Shown here one piece after another: positions 18,903 to 28,373 of a stretch of 64,000 bases of DNA. The DNA is taken from assembly GCA_000773965.1 (NCBI GenBank), contig JRUP01000010.1:1-64000 (forward strand), read 5' to 3'. Each line of letters begins with the position of its first letter. The first letter of the stretch is position 1. The notes under the pieces were generated by a model. It searched no databases, was not told the origin of the DNA, and saw only the letters and a program-made list of their open reading frames with translations. The stretch comes from Enterobacter cancerogenus. GTDB taxonomy: Bacteria > Pseudomonadota > Gammaproteobacteria > Enterobacterales > Enterobacteriaceae. A program made the translations under genes and the position numbers.

Positions 18903-19328
18903 ATGTCGTTGCCACCCTTTCTCAGAGCAGAGGAACAAGTCATCATATACGATGGTAATTGTAAGCTGTGTAACGCTTGGGTTATTTTTTTGCTCACTCA
19001 TCGTATCGATCCGAAAATTCGCTTTGTCGCCATCCAAAGTGAGAAGGGGAAAATGTTACTAAGATACGCAGGTTTGCCTGATGAGAACATTCGAACAATT
19101 GCTCTGATTAATAAGAACCAACATTGGCTCAGGTCTCAGGCCATATGCAGGGCAATGGCATTTATGCCGTGGCCCTGGAAGGTGCTGTCTGCTATTCGAT
19201 TTTTACCCAGTTTTATATCTGATTTCATTTATAATCGTATTGCACTCAACCGCTATCGGTTATTCGGTCATTACGATGATGTTCATGAGATAGAAGGGGA
19301 TTATCCTGGCAGGTTTTTACAAGAGTGA
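18903..19328 (+). CDS. DUF393 / DCC-family thiol-disulfide oxidoreductase-like protein
   Basis: A 141-residue protein with the DxxCxxC signature YDGNCKLCNAW at residues 14-24, typical of DUF393 (YuxK/DCC family). The following region has RFVAIQSEKGKMLLRYAGLP and the conserved RSQAICRAM, and a C-terminal helical stretch has FLPSFISDFIYNRIALNRYRLFG. The internal ATG at 18903 is chosen because it precedes the conserved domain; the open frame begins 13 codons earlier. Members are assumed to be redox-active, but their substrates are mostly unknown. It is alone, with the pao genes upstream in the opposite direction. Confidence 0.85.
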   Translation: MSLPPFLRAEEQVIIYDGNCKLCNAWVIFLLTHRIDPKIRFVAIQSEKGKMLLRYAGLPDENIRTIALINKNQHWLRSQAICRAMAFMPWPWKVLSAIRFLPSFISDFIYNRIALNRYRLFGHYDDVHEIEGDYPGRFLQE

Positions 19329-19959
19329 GGTAATTGATGGTTAATGTCTAGTTCCCACCAAAAGGTCACTAATGACCCTAATCCCTAATGATATCAATCC
19401 ATAATTAGGATTAACTGTCTATCTTCAAACAACGCATCACAGACAGAATCCATGCCCCATATAGGGTTAGGATACAGCCCCTGCGGGTGGGGTTAATGTA
19501 TCAATTGAGATTTAATGCAGCGCGAATATTATAGCTGGAGCGACCAGCCCTGCTAACGTTAAGACGGTAGATGCGCTTATGAGTATCGCACCAGCCCTCG
19601 CTATTCAGGCGAATATGCACGCTGCAATAGAAATATTGAACACGAGTTTTGGTAATTTAACTTATGCGAAGACATCGCGAATTGTCGTATTGACACGACC
19701 CTTCGCAGTTCCTGTCTATTTTGAGAAGAAAGTTACAGTCATTTGAGTGTCTATGAGGTGCTTATCCGGATCATATAAGACAATCTGACCCGCACAGTTT
19801 GTTGACAAAACATTGCGGATTTTAAAAACTGTCATCCTCTCCTAACCTTATGGCCGCCTAGCGAACAGGTGAGTCATTAAGATGCAGGAACTTTAGTGTT
19901 GACAGCCACTACGGTCAGTCCAAACCTGTAGCAGCAAGTCATGAACCGTTAAGACCGGG
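19329..19959. other. Gene-poor intergenic region
   Basis: This 630-base stretch marks the change from the compact metabolic block to the decaying accessory block. One short plus-strand frame (19579-19746, 55 codons, ATG start) has no convincing Shine-Dalgarno sequence or family signature. No tRNA, terminator with a clear T-tract, or mobile element end was seen. Confidence 0.4.
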
Positions 19960-21189
19960 TCATAGATCCCCTCCTAACTGAGGTCTGCTCGTAGCAGCTT
20001 TAAGCAGCGTCAAGTGCTGTCCAACAAGCCAGATAATCAGCGCAAGCACGGCAATTGCGCCCATCACGGCAAACGCTGCTGAAAAGGAAAAGTGTGAAAT
20101 CAGCGTGCCCATCATGGCCGGGCTCAGGGCAGCTCCGGCCCCCTGCATAAGCAGAATAAAGCTCTGGCCGGCATTGGTGTGCCCTTTACCGTCAAGCACC
20201 CTGACCACAAAACCCGGCACGGCAACCCCGAGAAGACCGGCCGCCATTCCGTCCAGTATCTGGATCGCGGGCATGAACGCGATCCCGTCACCGAAGGAGG
20301 CCACGGCAGCCCGCACAGGTAGGATACACAGGGCCGCGGTGATGAGAGAAAGGTAGCCCGTGCTCTGCGCACGGCGCGCGGCGTACAGCGCGGCGAAGAT
20401 CATCACGGCCTGAGAAATAATCACGGTGGCGGCAGCGAACACGCCCGGATTTATCCACGCCTCCGGTGAAGCCGCCACCCGGACGCTCAGCATGGGCATA
20501 AGGGCCGCGTTACCCAGATGAAACAGCAGAACCGTGACGCCGCCGATGAGCAGTGCGGGCTCGCGAAGGAGCACAGACAGGCGCGGAAGGGCAGCGTTGC
20601 CGGCGTCCGCTTTCAGCCCGCGGGCAAGCCGGTTATTAATGTCGCACTCGCGGATCCCCATCACACAAGTCGTGGCCAGCAGGGCCATCACCGTCATCAG
20701 CACAAATACGGCACCGGTTCCCCAGTACCAGACAGAGGCGCCTGCCACCGCGGCCGCCGTCATGTTACCGGCATGGTTAAACGCTTCGTTTCTTCCCGTC
20801 TGATAACCAAATTTTTCGGGCCCCGTCAGGCCCAGCGTCATGGCGGTCATCAGGGGAGCAATGAACGCGGCCGCCATCCCGGTCATGACCTGAGAGACCA
20901 CCGTCACGGTAGGTCCGGGAAAATACCAGAGCATGATCGTCGCCAGAATTACGGTCAGGGTGCCGGTGCTCAGCATCAGCCGTTTGTTTCTGACCGCGTC
21001 CGCCGCCATGCCCGCCGGTAAAGTGACAAGCAGGCTGGCCACGCCTGCTGACGTCATCACCCAGCCTATGGACTCCGGCTTCCAGTGATGCTCAGTCATA
21101 AAGATCCCAAGAAACGGCCCTAGGCCGTCCCTGACGTCTGCCATAAAAAAATTTACCAGGCAAAGAGCCTGAAGCGAGCGCAGTGACAT
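19960..21189 (-). CDS. MFS transporter
   Basis: A complete 409-residue major facilitator with about 12 membrane segments. The N-terminus LCLVNFFMADVRDGLGPFLG and the loop SAGVASLLVTLPAGMAADAVRNKR (motif A-like) are typical of the group of drug- or metabolite-efflux MFS proteins. The C-terminal half contains PAIQILDGMAAGLLGVAVPGFVVRVL. ATG 21189 follows GGGGAAA. It heads a run of minus-strand membrane genes, the next of which (DUF1275) is broken. The substrate is unknown. Confidence 0.85.
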   Translation of the reverse strand: MSLRSLQALCLVNFFMADVRDGLGPFLGIFMTEHHWKPESIGWVMTSAGVASLLVTLPAGMAADAVRNKRLMLSTGTLTVILATIMLWYFPGPTVTVVSQVMTGMAAAFIAPLMTAMTLGLTGPEKFGYQTGRNEAFNHAGNMTAAAVAGASVWYWGTGAVFVLMTVMALLATTCVMGIRECDINNRLARGLKADAGNAALPRLSVLLREPALLIGGVTVLLFHLGNAALMPMLSVRVAASPEAWINPGVFAAATVIISQAVMIFAALYAARRAQSTGYLSLITAALCILPVRAAVASFGDGIAFMPAIQILDGMAAGLLGVAVPGFVVRVLDGKGHTNAGQSFILLMQGAGAALSPAMMGTLISHFSFSAAFAVMGAIAVLALIIWLVGQHLTLLKAATSRPQLGGDL

Positions 21190-21286
21190 AATTTCCCCGG
21201 AAAGGTAAGCAGGCAGACTTAAAGATGGCAGATAAAATGACGTTCAGCAGGTGCCGGCGCGATCCATCGCATTCCCTGACTGCTGC

Positions 21287-22112
21287 TCAATCGTCTGACG
21301 CAGCGGTCCGTGGATCCAGTGTGAGAAACGGCCAGGGGGGGTTATCTGCAAGTGACCGCAGTCTCTGAATGTGCCGGCCACTACCAGAAACGCCATCCGG
21401 TGCGATGCAGCGTGGGGTAATGCCACCGAGCGCAGTGAGGATGAGCAGGCCGGTCAGCCCAGCCATGGCGCTGAAGCCAAACCGGACGAAGAGTGAATAG
21501 CCGGCCAAGCATCCCGACAGAAATGAGACGATGGTCACGAGGTGCGTGCCGAGTAGCGCCCTGTGCGCGGGCGCGTCGGCCGCCTCGCGCCGGCTCACCG
21601 ACGCCCGGAGCCAGGAGCCCAGCGCCATACCGGCATCGGTCAGGGGCCCGGTCACGTGCGTTGACATGACCCGCCCGCCGGAAAGCTGCATGGAGGTAGC
21701 GTTATGCAGGACCATCAGCAGCGCGAGCGTGAACAGCACCTCGCCGTTGTTGCGGACGCTTTACCAGCGGATTTCAACCAGCGAGGTGGCCAGCAGCAGC
21801 GCGCCCTCACACATCATTACCAGGCAGAATACCGTGCGCACGTTACGCCGCAGCCCAAAGGCCACGGCGAGGCGCGCCAGCGTGGCGCCCGTCACGAAGG
21901 CCAGAATCAGCATCGCCAAAAAAAAGCAGGCCTTGCAGGTCCCAGCGGCCCGCCTCAGCAGACAGCTGGGAGATATTACCCGTCATGTGAGAGGGGAAGA
22001 AGCCAAATGCGCCGAAGGCCATGGCGTTGAGGACGCCCGCCGTGGTGGCAAGCGTGAGGGTGAGCAGGCGATCCTCACCGTGAGTACGGTGTTTTTTTCT
22101 CCTGAGAAGCAT
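21287..22112 (-). pseudogene. DUF1275 (YoaK family) membrane protein, broken by frameshift and stop
   Basis: The N-terminal segment TLATTAGVLNAMAFGAFGFF then SHMTGNISQLSAE is the DUF1275 signature. The frame shifts within an A8 run at 21918-21925 (T8 on the minus strand). With one base fewer the reading continues as LAMLILAFVTGATLARLAVAF and further conserved residues. The resumed frame then meets TAA after ...SLVEIRW, and beyond it the same frame continues to 21287. Two independent lesions make sequencing error alone unlikely. The 8-T run could in principle vary in length. Confidence 0.75.
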
Positions 22113-22257
22113 ATAGTCAGATCCAGATGATAAATGGACCTTAATTATGAGTAATCACGCGCAGTTATCAATCAGGCCATTACCGCGACCACCGCCATTT
22201 TTACCACCGGGCGCACGTTTCGCATACATACCGGCCGTCCTGTCTCTTTGTTGCCTT

Positions 22258-22325
22258 TACGGCCTAGACAACGGGCAGGAGCACGGCCTGCATCCAGACG
22301 CTGGCGAGCCCCGTCACCAGTTTAG
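22258..22325 (-). repeat. Copy A of a degenerate gene-end repeat
   Basis: Read on the minus strand this encodes LVTGLASVWMQAVLLPVV and a stop. By eye the DNA matches copy B (30747-30810) at about 43 of 54 positions, and copy C (28513-28560) more weakly. It directly follows the broken GFA gene. Confidence 0.55.
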
Positions 22326-22774
22326 TGAATGGCTCAGCTCCTCAGGAGCGCCGCAGTATGCGATGCTTGGGTCAACAAGATCCCATATCATAGCGTCTCC
22401 CGTACAGAAATCGCCAGCGCAGGTCATACTGAAGCGCTCTTTAATAAGCCCCACGGGCACCCATACGTAAGGTTTTTCACGCAGAAGCTTAGGCTCGGTA
22501 CTGCCACACCTCAGGAAAATGTCATGCCGGTATTCCTGCCGCCACTGCGGGTAATGACATTTTCTGAATTGTGAGCCCATTCAAGGTCGCGGGAATGTTC
22601 AACGGTGGGGATATTATAGCCCGTGCCGGATTGTTTTCTGCAAAGTGGGCAGTGACTGCGAAAGTATTTCAGAGTTCTGACATAAAGTATAAACGCCACT
22701 TCATCGCACATACAGGAGCCGCTAACTACCACTGGATTTCGCAAAAGCGTATTCCTCAATCCGTTTTCGGGCAC
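22314..22774 (-). pseudogene. GFA/CENP-V family protein (glutathione-dependent formaldehyde-activating type), frameshifted
   Basis: Two overlapping minus-strand frames together cover the GFA family. The first has SGSCMCDEVAF and SHCPLCRKQSGTGYN, corresponding to the GxCxCG and CHCxxCRKxSG zinc-binding motifs. The second has LRCGSTEPKL, YVWVPVGLI and the C-terminal part, corresponding to CxxCGS and the VPAG region. The change of frame falls in the 22511-22580 overlap, so no full protein can be made without recoding. The second motif reads CMCDE rather than CxCGA, a further sign of decay. Confidence 0.65.
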
Positions 22775-22894
22775 ACCGCTGTACCCGGACTGGCATGATC
22801 GTCCGCTTCCATAAGTCTGACATAAAATGTTTAGTGTCTGAGCAGTGGCGGCCGATATCCAATGAGGACTTATTTCAACTTAAGGAAGAAGATC

Positions 22895-23680
22895 ATGGTC
22901 AGTACAGTAATCAATTACGGTATCACCGCGGACCTTTCAGTCAAACCGGAAAGAGACGGATATGATATCTCCCTGGCGGAAGAGGATGTCAGCCTGCTGA
23001 AGGCCAGTTAGGGTACTTTTACACCATCGCTGAGTCAGGAAATGATCGACAAAAACATGAATGACCTGCTCCAGTTGCATAACAGCATTATCAGTCAGAG
23101 CAGAAATCAGGTAAATGGCATCAGTAATGACGTGAATGAATACTTTCCATCGCTCCAGGCGGATTCATTCCTTGCCCGGGAAGAAATGTCCGGCCTTATT
23201 GCTGAAGCGCTGCAGTCGTATGATGGCTCAGGAAACGCCATCACGTAATCAATGGATCTGGCAGTCACGAAAGACATACTCAGTAAGCTCGTTGAGTCGT
23301 TCGTTCCGGAGGCCACTCAGGCGCAAAGCTTCAGCGAAGTTGATAAATTCATCTCCGCCAAAGTGTACGCACAGGATGATTTGCTGTGTGACATGATCAG
23401 CAGGTCGCTGGACATTGCCCGGCAGTACGGTAATCAGTCTGACCAGCAATATTTTCAGCAGCAGCTTGAGTTTATCAGCGCCGGAACACATGACACACAG
23501 TAAGAACGGGCTCAGATGATTTCAATCATAGCGAGATCTGATGACAGCACCGCGTGGCTATCAGCCCTGGCGCAGATGATAAGCAAAAAAGATGACAGTG
23601 ACTTCTTCAGAGATATCAGCGCTGAGCATATTAATGACCTGAAAACCCGGGTTCATTCATTCAATGTTAAAATCAGTTAA
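22895..23680 (+). pseudogene. Unrecognised 262-codon reading frame interrupted by three in-frame stops
   Basis: From ATG 22895, after TAAGGAAG, one frame runs to TAA at 23678 and is broken only by TAG 23009, TAA 23246 and TAA 23501. No frameshift is needed, and the segments (38, 78, 84 and 58 codons) have even composition. All are hydrophilic, helical and rich in Asp/Ser/Gln, as if parts of one soluble protein. Each stop is one C-to-T change from a Gln codon. I do not recognise the family. It lies upstream of the CSS-EAL gene on the same strand. Decay by nonsense mutation is the simplest reading, but separate short genes are possible because ATGs occur soon after each stop. Confidence 0.55.
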
Positions 23681-23831
23681 ATGCAGAGTCTGCGCAGTGA
23701 TGTCCCTATTCAGTATCCGCTGAATGGCTGACCCAGCACTGGTTATGTAATCACGCGCTCTGAAATTTAAGGGTAATATCAGCCTTTGAGGTTAACATAG
23801 CTGATTAACATCCGGCTATGGAGTCAACAGG

Positions 23832-25325
23832 ATGGGAGCCAAACGTGATTTTCTCACGGTTATACGGCCATACGAGCGCCTGACTGCAGCGGTCATCATG
23901 ACTCTCGCGCTGCTGTGTGCGGGCGTCATGGCCGTATTGAGTCACTTCAGCAAAACGGAAGAGCAGGCCCGGAACGACAAAAATCAGCGGGCAAGCGACT
24001 ATGTCGCCTCTCTTTACAGGGAAGCAGAAACCGTCAGCCGCGCCGCGGAGCCTTTTGAAGAAGGTGCCTGTACGAATGAAGTGCTCACGCGGCTGCGTCA
24101 TATCGTGGCAGTGAATCCCCATATCCGCTCCGTAAATTTCTATCCGGAGTACGGTACGGGTTGCTCATCACTCGAAGGCCGACTGCCGGAAAGGAAAGTC
24201 TCCTATTCAGAAGGCCATGTCCCTTTTTACACGACAATGAAACAGGAGGACGGATACATTTATTACCTGGTTTATTTCAGATCGTCCGCCTCTTTAACCG
24301 GCGTAGCTGTTAATGGTTATTTTGTGCGGGACGCGCTTCGCTATATTTCCCCCGATGCTGCCTTCTATCCTCTGCAGGATTTCATGAAGCTGAGTCCTGC
24401 GGGTTATGCCTGGAAAAGTTCACAATATCCCTTTGTTCTGGTTTCATCTGACTCCATGAACATCCGCAGGCTTCTTCTTCACAGCCGCGCGGTTATTATT
24501 TTCATTCTTGGCGTCAGCCTGCTGGCGGGCTGGTTGACTTATGTCAGCACCGGTCTGATAAACACGCCGCGGTTTGCGTTGAAATACTATCTGTACAAAA
24601 AAAGCTTTTACCCGGTGTATCAGCCTGTTATCAGTACGCGAGACAGAAAGGTGGCGGGGCTGGAAATCCTCATGCGGTGCGGCAATAAAAAGGGGAATGA
24701 GGCCTCGCCGGCGCTTTTTATACCGCTTGCCGAACAGAGTGGAATGATTGGGGAGCTGACTTTGCAGCTGCTGGAGAAGGTGCGGGAGGACTTCGCTATG
24801 TTGTCAGAAAAAGGCCTCTATCTCGCCGTGAATATCACCTCCGAAATCGTCGAAAACCCCGAAACCCTTAGTGAATTACTGAAGTTTACCGAACATGCAC
24901 AGCGCTATGGACTGGACGTGCTTGTTGAGATTACCGAACGTCAGAGCTTCAGCCTGACAGAACAGCTGTCCGAAAAATTCGCCCTGTTACGCAAAGCCGG
25001 CCTACATGTTGCCATAGACGATTTCGGAACGGGATACTCTAATCTCTCCTGCATCACGCAGCTGAATCCGGATTACCTGAAAATTGACAAGGATTTTACT
25101 GGCTACAGTATGGCAGGGGGGGTCAGGGAAGCAGTGCTGGAGAGCGTGCTGCATATTTCCGCAATCACGGCTATTCCCGTAATTGCGGAAGGCATTGAAA
25201 CTCCCGCGCAATTCCAGTATTTGCGGGAACGAGGCGTATGGCTTTTTCAGGGATATCTGTTCTCTCGTCCCTGTGATGGCCGAAGCGTTTCAAATTATAT
25301 TCGCGATTTTTACGTTCAATTTTAA
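23832..25325 (+). CDS. CSS-motif EAL protein, cyclic di-GMP phosphodiesterase
   Basis: The 497-residue membrane protein has a first transmembrane helix at about 14-35, a periplasmic domain with the CSS motif (Cys near 78 in EGACTNEVL and GTGCSSLEG near 110), and a second helix near 215-237. A cytoplasmic EAL domain follows. The catalytic set is complete: LEILMRC (E in place of the EAL glutamate), VNITSEIV, VEITERQ, AIDDFGTGYSNLS, LKIDKDF and VIAEGIET, ending with LFQGYLFSRP. In E. coli, CSS proteins are regulated by DsbA/DsbB oxidation of the periplasmic cysteines. It should hydrolyse c-di-GMP to pGpG. ATG 23832 is preceded by ACAGG. Confidence 0.93.
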   Translation: MGAKRDFLTVIRPYERLTAAVIMTLALLCAGVMAVLSHFSKTEEQARNDKNQRASDYVASLYREAETVSRAAEPFEEGACTNEVLTRLRHIVAVNPHIRSVNFYPEYGTGCSSLEGRLPERKVSYSEGHVPFYTTMKQEDGYIYYLVYFRSSASLTGVAVNGYFVRDALRYISPDAAFYPLQDFMKLSPAGYAWKSSQYPFVLVSSDSMNIRRLLLHSRAVIIFILGVSLLAGWLTYVSTGLINTPRFALKYYLYKKSFYPVYQPVISTRDRKVAGLEILMRCGNKKGNEASPALFIPLAEQSGMIGELTLQLLEKVREDFAMLSEKGLYLAVNITSEIVENPETLSELLKFTEHAQRYGLDVLVEITERQSFSLTEQLSEKFALLRKAGLHVAIDDFGTGYSNLSCITQLNPDYLKIDKDFTGYSMAGGVREAVLESVLHISAITAIPVIAEGIETPAQFQYLRERGVWLFQGYLFSRPCDGRSVSNYIRDFYVQF

Positions 25326-25612
25326 CCAGATGGGCATGTTGCAGGACACACCTGCAGAAACCTCCTGCACATTAACGGGTGGCACGGGATAATTTCCTTC
25401 AGGAGTCTCAAGCTGCCAGGCCCAACCGGCATGCTCTGACAACCTGCTGTCAGAATTGACGCCGTGATCTCTGGTAATGGTATCCGCCAGCCCTGTTGCT
25501 AAGTGAGCGCCTGCTGGTCAGATGAAGTGCTCTACTATTGCTACTCGCTACAGTTAGTATTAGCAGGACGGACAGCCCCACACAGGCGGTCCGGATTTAT
25601 AATGGGCTGAGT

Positions 25613-26682
25613 TCAGGCACTGGCAGGCGAGGCAGAAATCCATGCACCGGTGCCTGGCTCACCAGACGAGTTGATAAGCGGATCGATCGCACGAATGACG
25701 TCTTCTGGGCTGATGTCATTCACGTGTTCACGGCTGCCCCGCAGAGTCTGATGAGGCACATGCCAGGGATGCCAGTGTGCCGGATCGCTGTTGCCATATA
25801 ATGCCACGACCGGTAATCCGAGCGCGGCTGCAACATGTACGGCCCCCCCGTCGCTGCTCACCACTGCTGAACACAGGGAGAGCGCGGCTTTGAGTTCTTC
25901 CAGCGTGCGGGTAGGCACGGCCTCAAGTCCGTAGCCCGCCGCTAGTCCGGTGATGTATTCCGCCTTAATGTCGTCGCCCGGGTGCATGGGGTTCGAGCTT
26001 TCGCCGGGTGACCAGAATAGAAACATGCGGCATCTGTAGCGCTCAGCGATAAGGCGGGCAAGCGTGATAAAGTTACCGGCGGACCACTGCTGGCCCGGTT
26101 TTCGTGCGCTTATCTGCAGGGCGATAATTCGCTCATCCGGCGTAACGCCACAGGTCATCCTGAACTTCTTTACCAGATCAGGGCCGGGTAGACGCTGCTC
26201 TTCCCGGGGTTAAACCGGCGCAGCGGCGGTACGTCCGTTACGGCTGCAGCTAGCCTGAAAAGCATTTCAGCAACGTGCAGGGTGCCCTCAGCCCGGGACA
26301 CAAGCCTGTCAATCAGCGGATGTGCTTCATCCCCGAATGCGATAACGCGCTTAGCGCCTATGCCGGCAGCCCACTTGACCGAATGCGAATCCCGGGACGA
26401 TTTAGCGATAATCACCGCGTCATATTTTTCCTTTCTCAGCCTGAATATGGTTTTTATTCGTACGGCGGCAGCCATGATAACGCTGATCAGGTTTTTACAG
26501 TGTTTGGATTTGCTGTACTCATGCACCTTACGGATATGCGGATTATGGCTGAACACCGGCGATGCATAGCTGTTTGTCAGCACATCTGTGGTCGCTCCGT
26601 GGATGGCGGACAGGTGCGCAATGAGCGGCGTGGCAAGTATGCTGTCGCCTATGTTGTCTCTGCAGATGACCAGTATCTTCAC
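25613..26682 (-). pseudogene. Glycosyltransferase family 9 (heptosyltransferase-like), frameshifted
   Basis: The first minus-strand frame (26682-26170) begins MKILVICRDNIGDSILATPL, the family N-terminus. It stops after GKSSVYPALIW. The second frame (26158-25613) carries the donor-binding half with IIALQISARKPGQQWSAGNF and VVSSDGGAVHVAAALGLPVVALYG. If one base is skipped near 26185, the sequence reads through PDLVKKFRMTCG without interruption, so a single indel has split one gene of about 350 codons. The usual role is adding heptose or a related sugar to LPS core. Each half alone lacks one of the two lobes needed for catalysis. Confidence 0.75.
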
Positions 26683-26698
26683 CTTAAATTACCTTTTT

Positions 26699-26738
26699 GA
26701 AATGATTAACGAAGGGTAAGAGTTCGGGTAATCATTTC
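26699..26738. repeat. 9-bp inverted repeat in the leader of the heptosyltransferase pseudogene
   Basis: GAAATGATT (26699-26707) and AATCATTTC (26730-26738) are a perfect inverted repeat separated by 22 bases. It begins 17 bases upstream of the minus-strand start codon, so it could be an operator or a leader hairpin. There is no T-tract. Confidence 0.5.
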
Positions 26739-27614
26739 CGTTCAGGGAGGCCTGAAGGTTTTTCACCGAATTTCGTATTCAGTGCATTAGGCTTACAATT
26801 GACATAACTTCCGCTGTCGCGGATAAATTTTTTTCTCAGAACAATATTCCTGACACCGAGTTTTGCGTGAAGCATGAAGTCTGACCTTTTCTCTGAGACA
26901 CTACGCAGTCGCCATAAGGCCGTATACGGTTAAAGCTGTTAAGACCAGAAATCATCCCGGCGTCAGAACGGTCTTACTGGCCATTATTTGAAGCTGCGCT
27001 GACGGGCGGATGACCAATGCGCATATACATGGTCGCCGGCGCGCTGTATGTCCGGCATTGAGCTACTGTTATTATCCGGACTTTTTTGGCTGAGGTCAGC
27101 CGACTGAGCGGAAGGTGGCCACCGCTGAAGCGCGTCTAAACTCCCTGCTTTCCGGGACGGTAGTGATGCTCTGGAAACAATCTGACATCGTTCATGTGAC
27201 TGTGTGTCAGCCCCTGGAGTGGAAGGTTTTCGGCGGTGTCCCCGGAAGGCGGGCAAACGTACTGCATCATTCCCCCTGATGAAGTTCACCTGGCCTCAGG
27301 GAGCAATCTTACTGTCTGAGGCCCGCCGAACGTCCATCATCAGGCAGGCCGCTGACTCCGCCTGCTGTCTGTATTACGCAGATGCTGAATGTCACCCTGA
27401 CCTGCCTCCGGACCCGCCGCTAGGGCCATATCCCGTCGGAAAGTGGTACTGTTCAGCTTAACGCCACTAGCAGCAGAACCATTTTTCTCATCTTCATCTC
27501 CTCAGAAGCCATCAGCGTATCAGATAGGATGTCAGGCAGAACGCGTGGTTTGATAAGGTATCTCCAGGGGGAGCGAAAATTGATGTCCCGGTTCCGGAAT
27601 GCAACATCGCTGCA
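26739..27614. other. Gene-poor region with a truncated lipoprotein-like start
   Basis: No full gene is visible. On the minus strand at 27491-27453, after GAGGAG, a frame reads MRKMVLLLVALS and stops. It looks like the start of a lipoprotein signal peptide cut off by a nonsense codon. The minus-strand frame at 26984-27289 lies further along but has no recognisable motif. I treat the stretch as relic DNA. Confidence 0.4.
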
Positions 27615-28373
27615 TCAGGGAATGTTATAAACAATGGAAACCTGCGTTTTTGTGTCGGTTTTATCCGGCGCCGTGGAAGGCGGCATGGAATTGTGCGTGT
27701 AGTTATACGTCACTTTCAGGGCGAACCTTTTATTTAGGCCGACTCTCAGGCCGGTTTCGGAATTGAGAGTGGAATCCCTGGAAGCAAGCACTGAAACGCC
27801 CTGTATAAAATAAGCAGCGTCAGTGAGTTTGTAAGAATAGCTGAGGGCAGTATAGGCAAGCGCATTGGTCGTTTCGTTTCCGTCAGTGAACTCATCATGC
27901 CTGACGCCAGGGCCGACCTCAGCGCGCAGAGTATGAAGCGGCCCGCTGAATATCTGCCTACCGTATCCGGCTACCGTGGTGTAGCGGCCTCGGTACCCGT
28001 TGAATCTGTCGCCTGACCACCCGCTCTGTCCGAAAAGGAAATTTTTGCCGTCCAGGTTATGCCGCAGGCGCAGGCCCGCCTGATATTTCTCGGAGGAGCG
28101 GGTGTCATCAGAGCTGTAGTTGTAGGCTTCTCCCCAGAGGCTGTAAGCGTTCGCCCTATCAAACCAGGTCAGCGTTGAATCAGCCGAAAGGGTGGACGTA
28201 CGGGAATTACCTCCCTGATGGGCGTAGCTGCCCTGAACGTTACCTGCAAAATCACTTTCAGCCGTGGAAGGATCATCAGGAACGGTAAAAATGTCTACGC
28301 TGGCCGGGGCCCCCGCCGAAAAAAGGCTCAGGGCAAACAATGGCATGCCGCGCATTGAGGTCAATGCTTTCAA
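27615..28373 (-). CDS. DUF481 family outer membrane beta-barrel protein (YdiY-like)
   Basis: The 252-residue protein has an N-terminal signal peptide (about MKALTSMRGMPLFALSLFSA, cleavage near APA-SVD). It continues as alternating beta-strand sequence typical of DUF481: GNVQGSYAHQGGNSRTSTLSA early, then KYQAGLRLRHNL, FLFGQSGWSGDRF and VGPGVRHDEF. It ends with the hydrophobic strand TQVSIVYNIP. Such proteins are salt- or acid-inducible outer-membrane barrels of unknown role. The start is TTG 28373. An ATG six codons later would still leave a workable signal peptide. No operon partner is close. Confidence 0.85.
   Translation of the reverse strand: MKALTSMRGMPLFALSLFSAGAPASVDIFTVPDDPSTAESDFAGNVQGSYAHQGGNSRTSTLSADSTLTWFDRANAYSLWGEAYNYSSDDTRSSEKYQAGLRLRHNLDGKNFLFGQSGWSGDRFNGYRGRYTTVAGYGRQIFSGPLHTLRAEVGPGVRHDEFTDGNETTNALAYTALSYSYKLTDAAYFIQGVSVLASRDSTLNSETGLRVGLNKRFALKVTYNYTHNSMPPSTAPDKTDTKTQVSIVYNIP

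Noticed and set aside
19579-19746. 55-codon plus-strand ORF
   Set aside because: No Shine-Dalgarno sequence, no motif, and lies in a stretch that otherwise looks non-coding.
22895-23680. Stop-codon reassignment (TAA/TAG to Gln) as explanation of the interrupted frame
   Set aside because: All other genes in the window use TAA and TAG as normal stops, so recoding is far less likely than nonsense decay.
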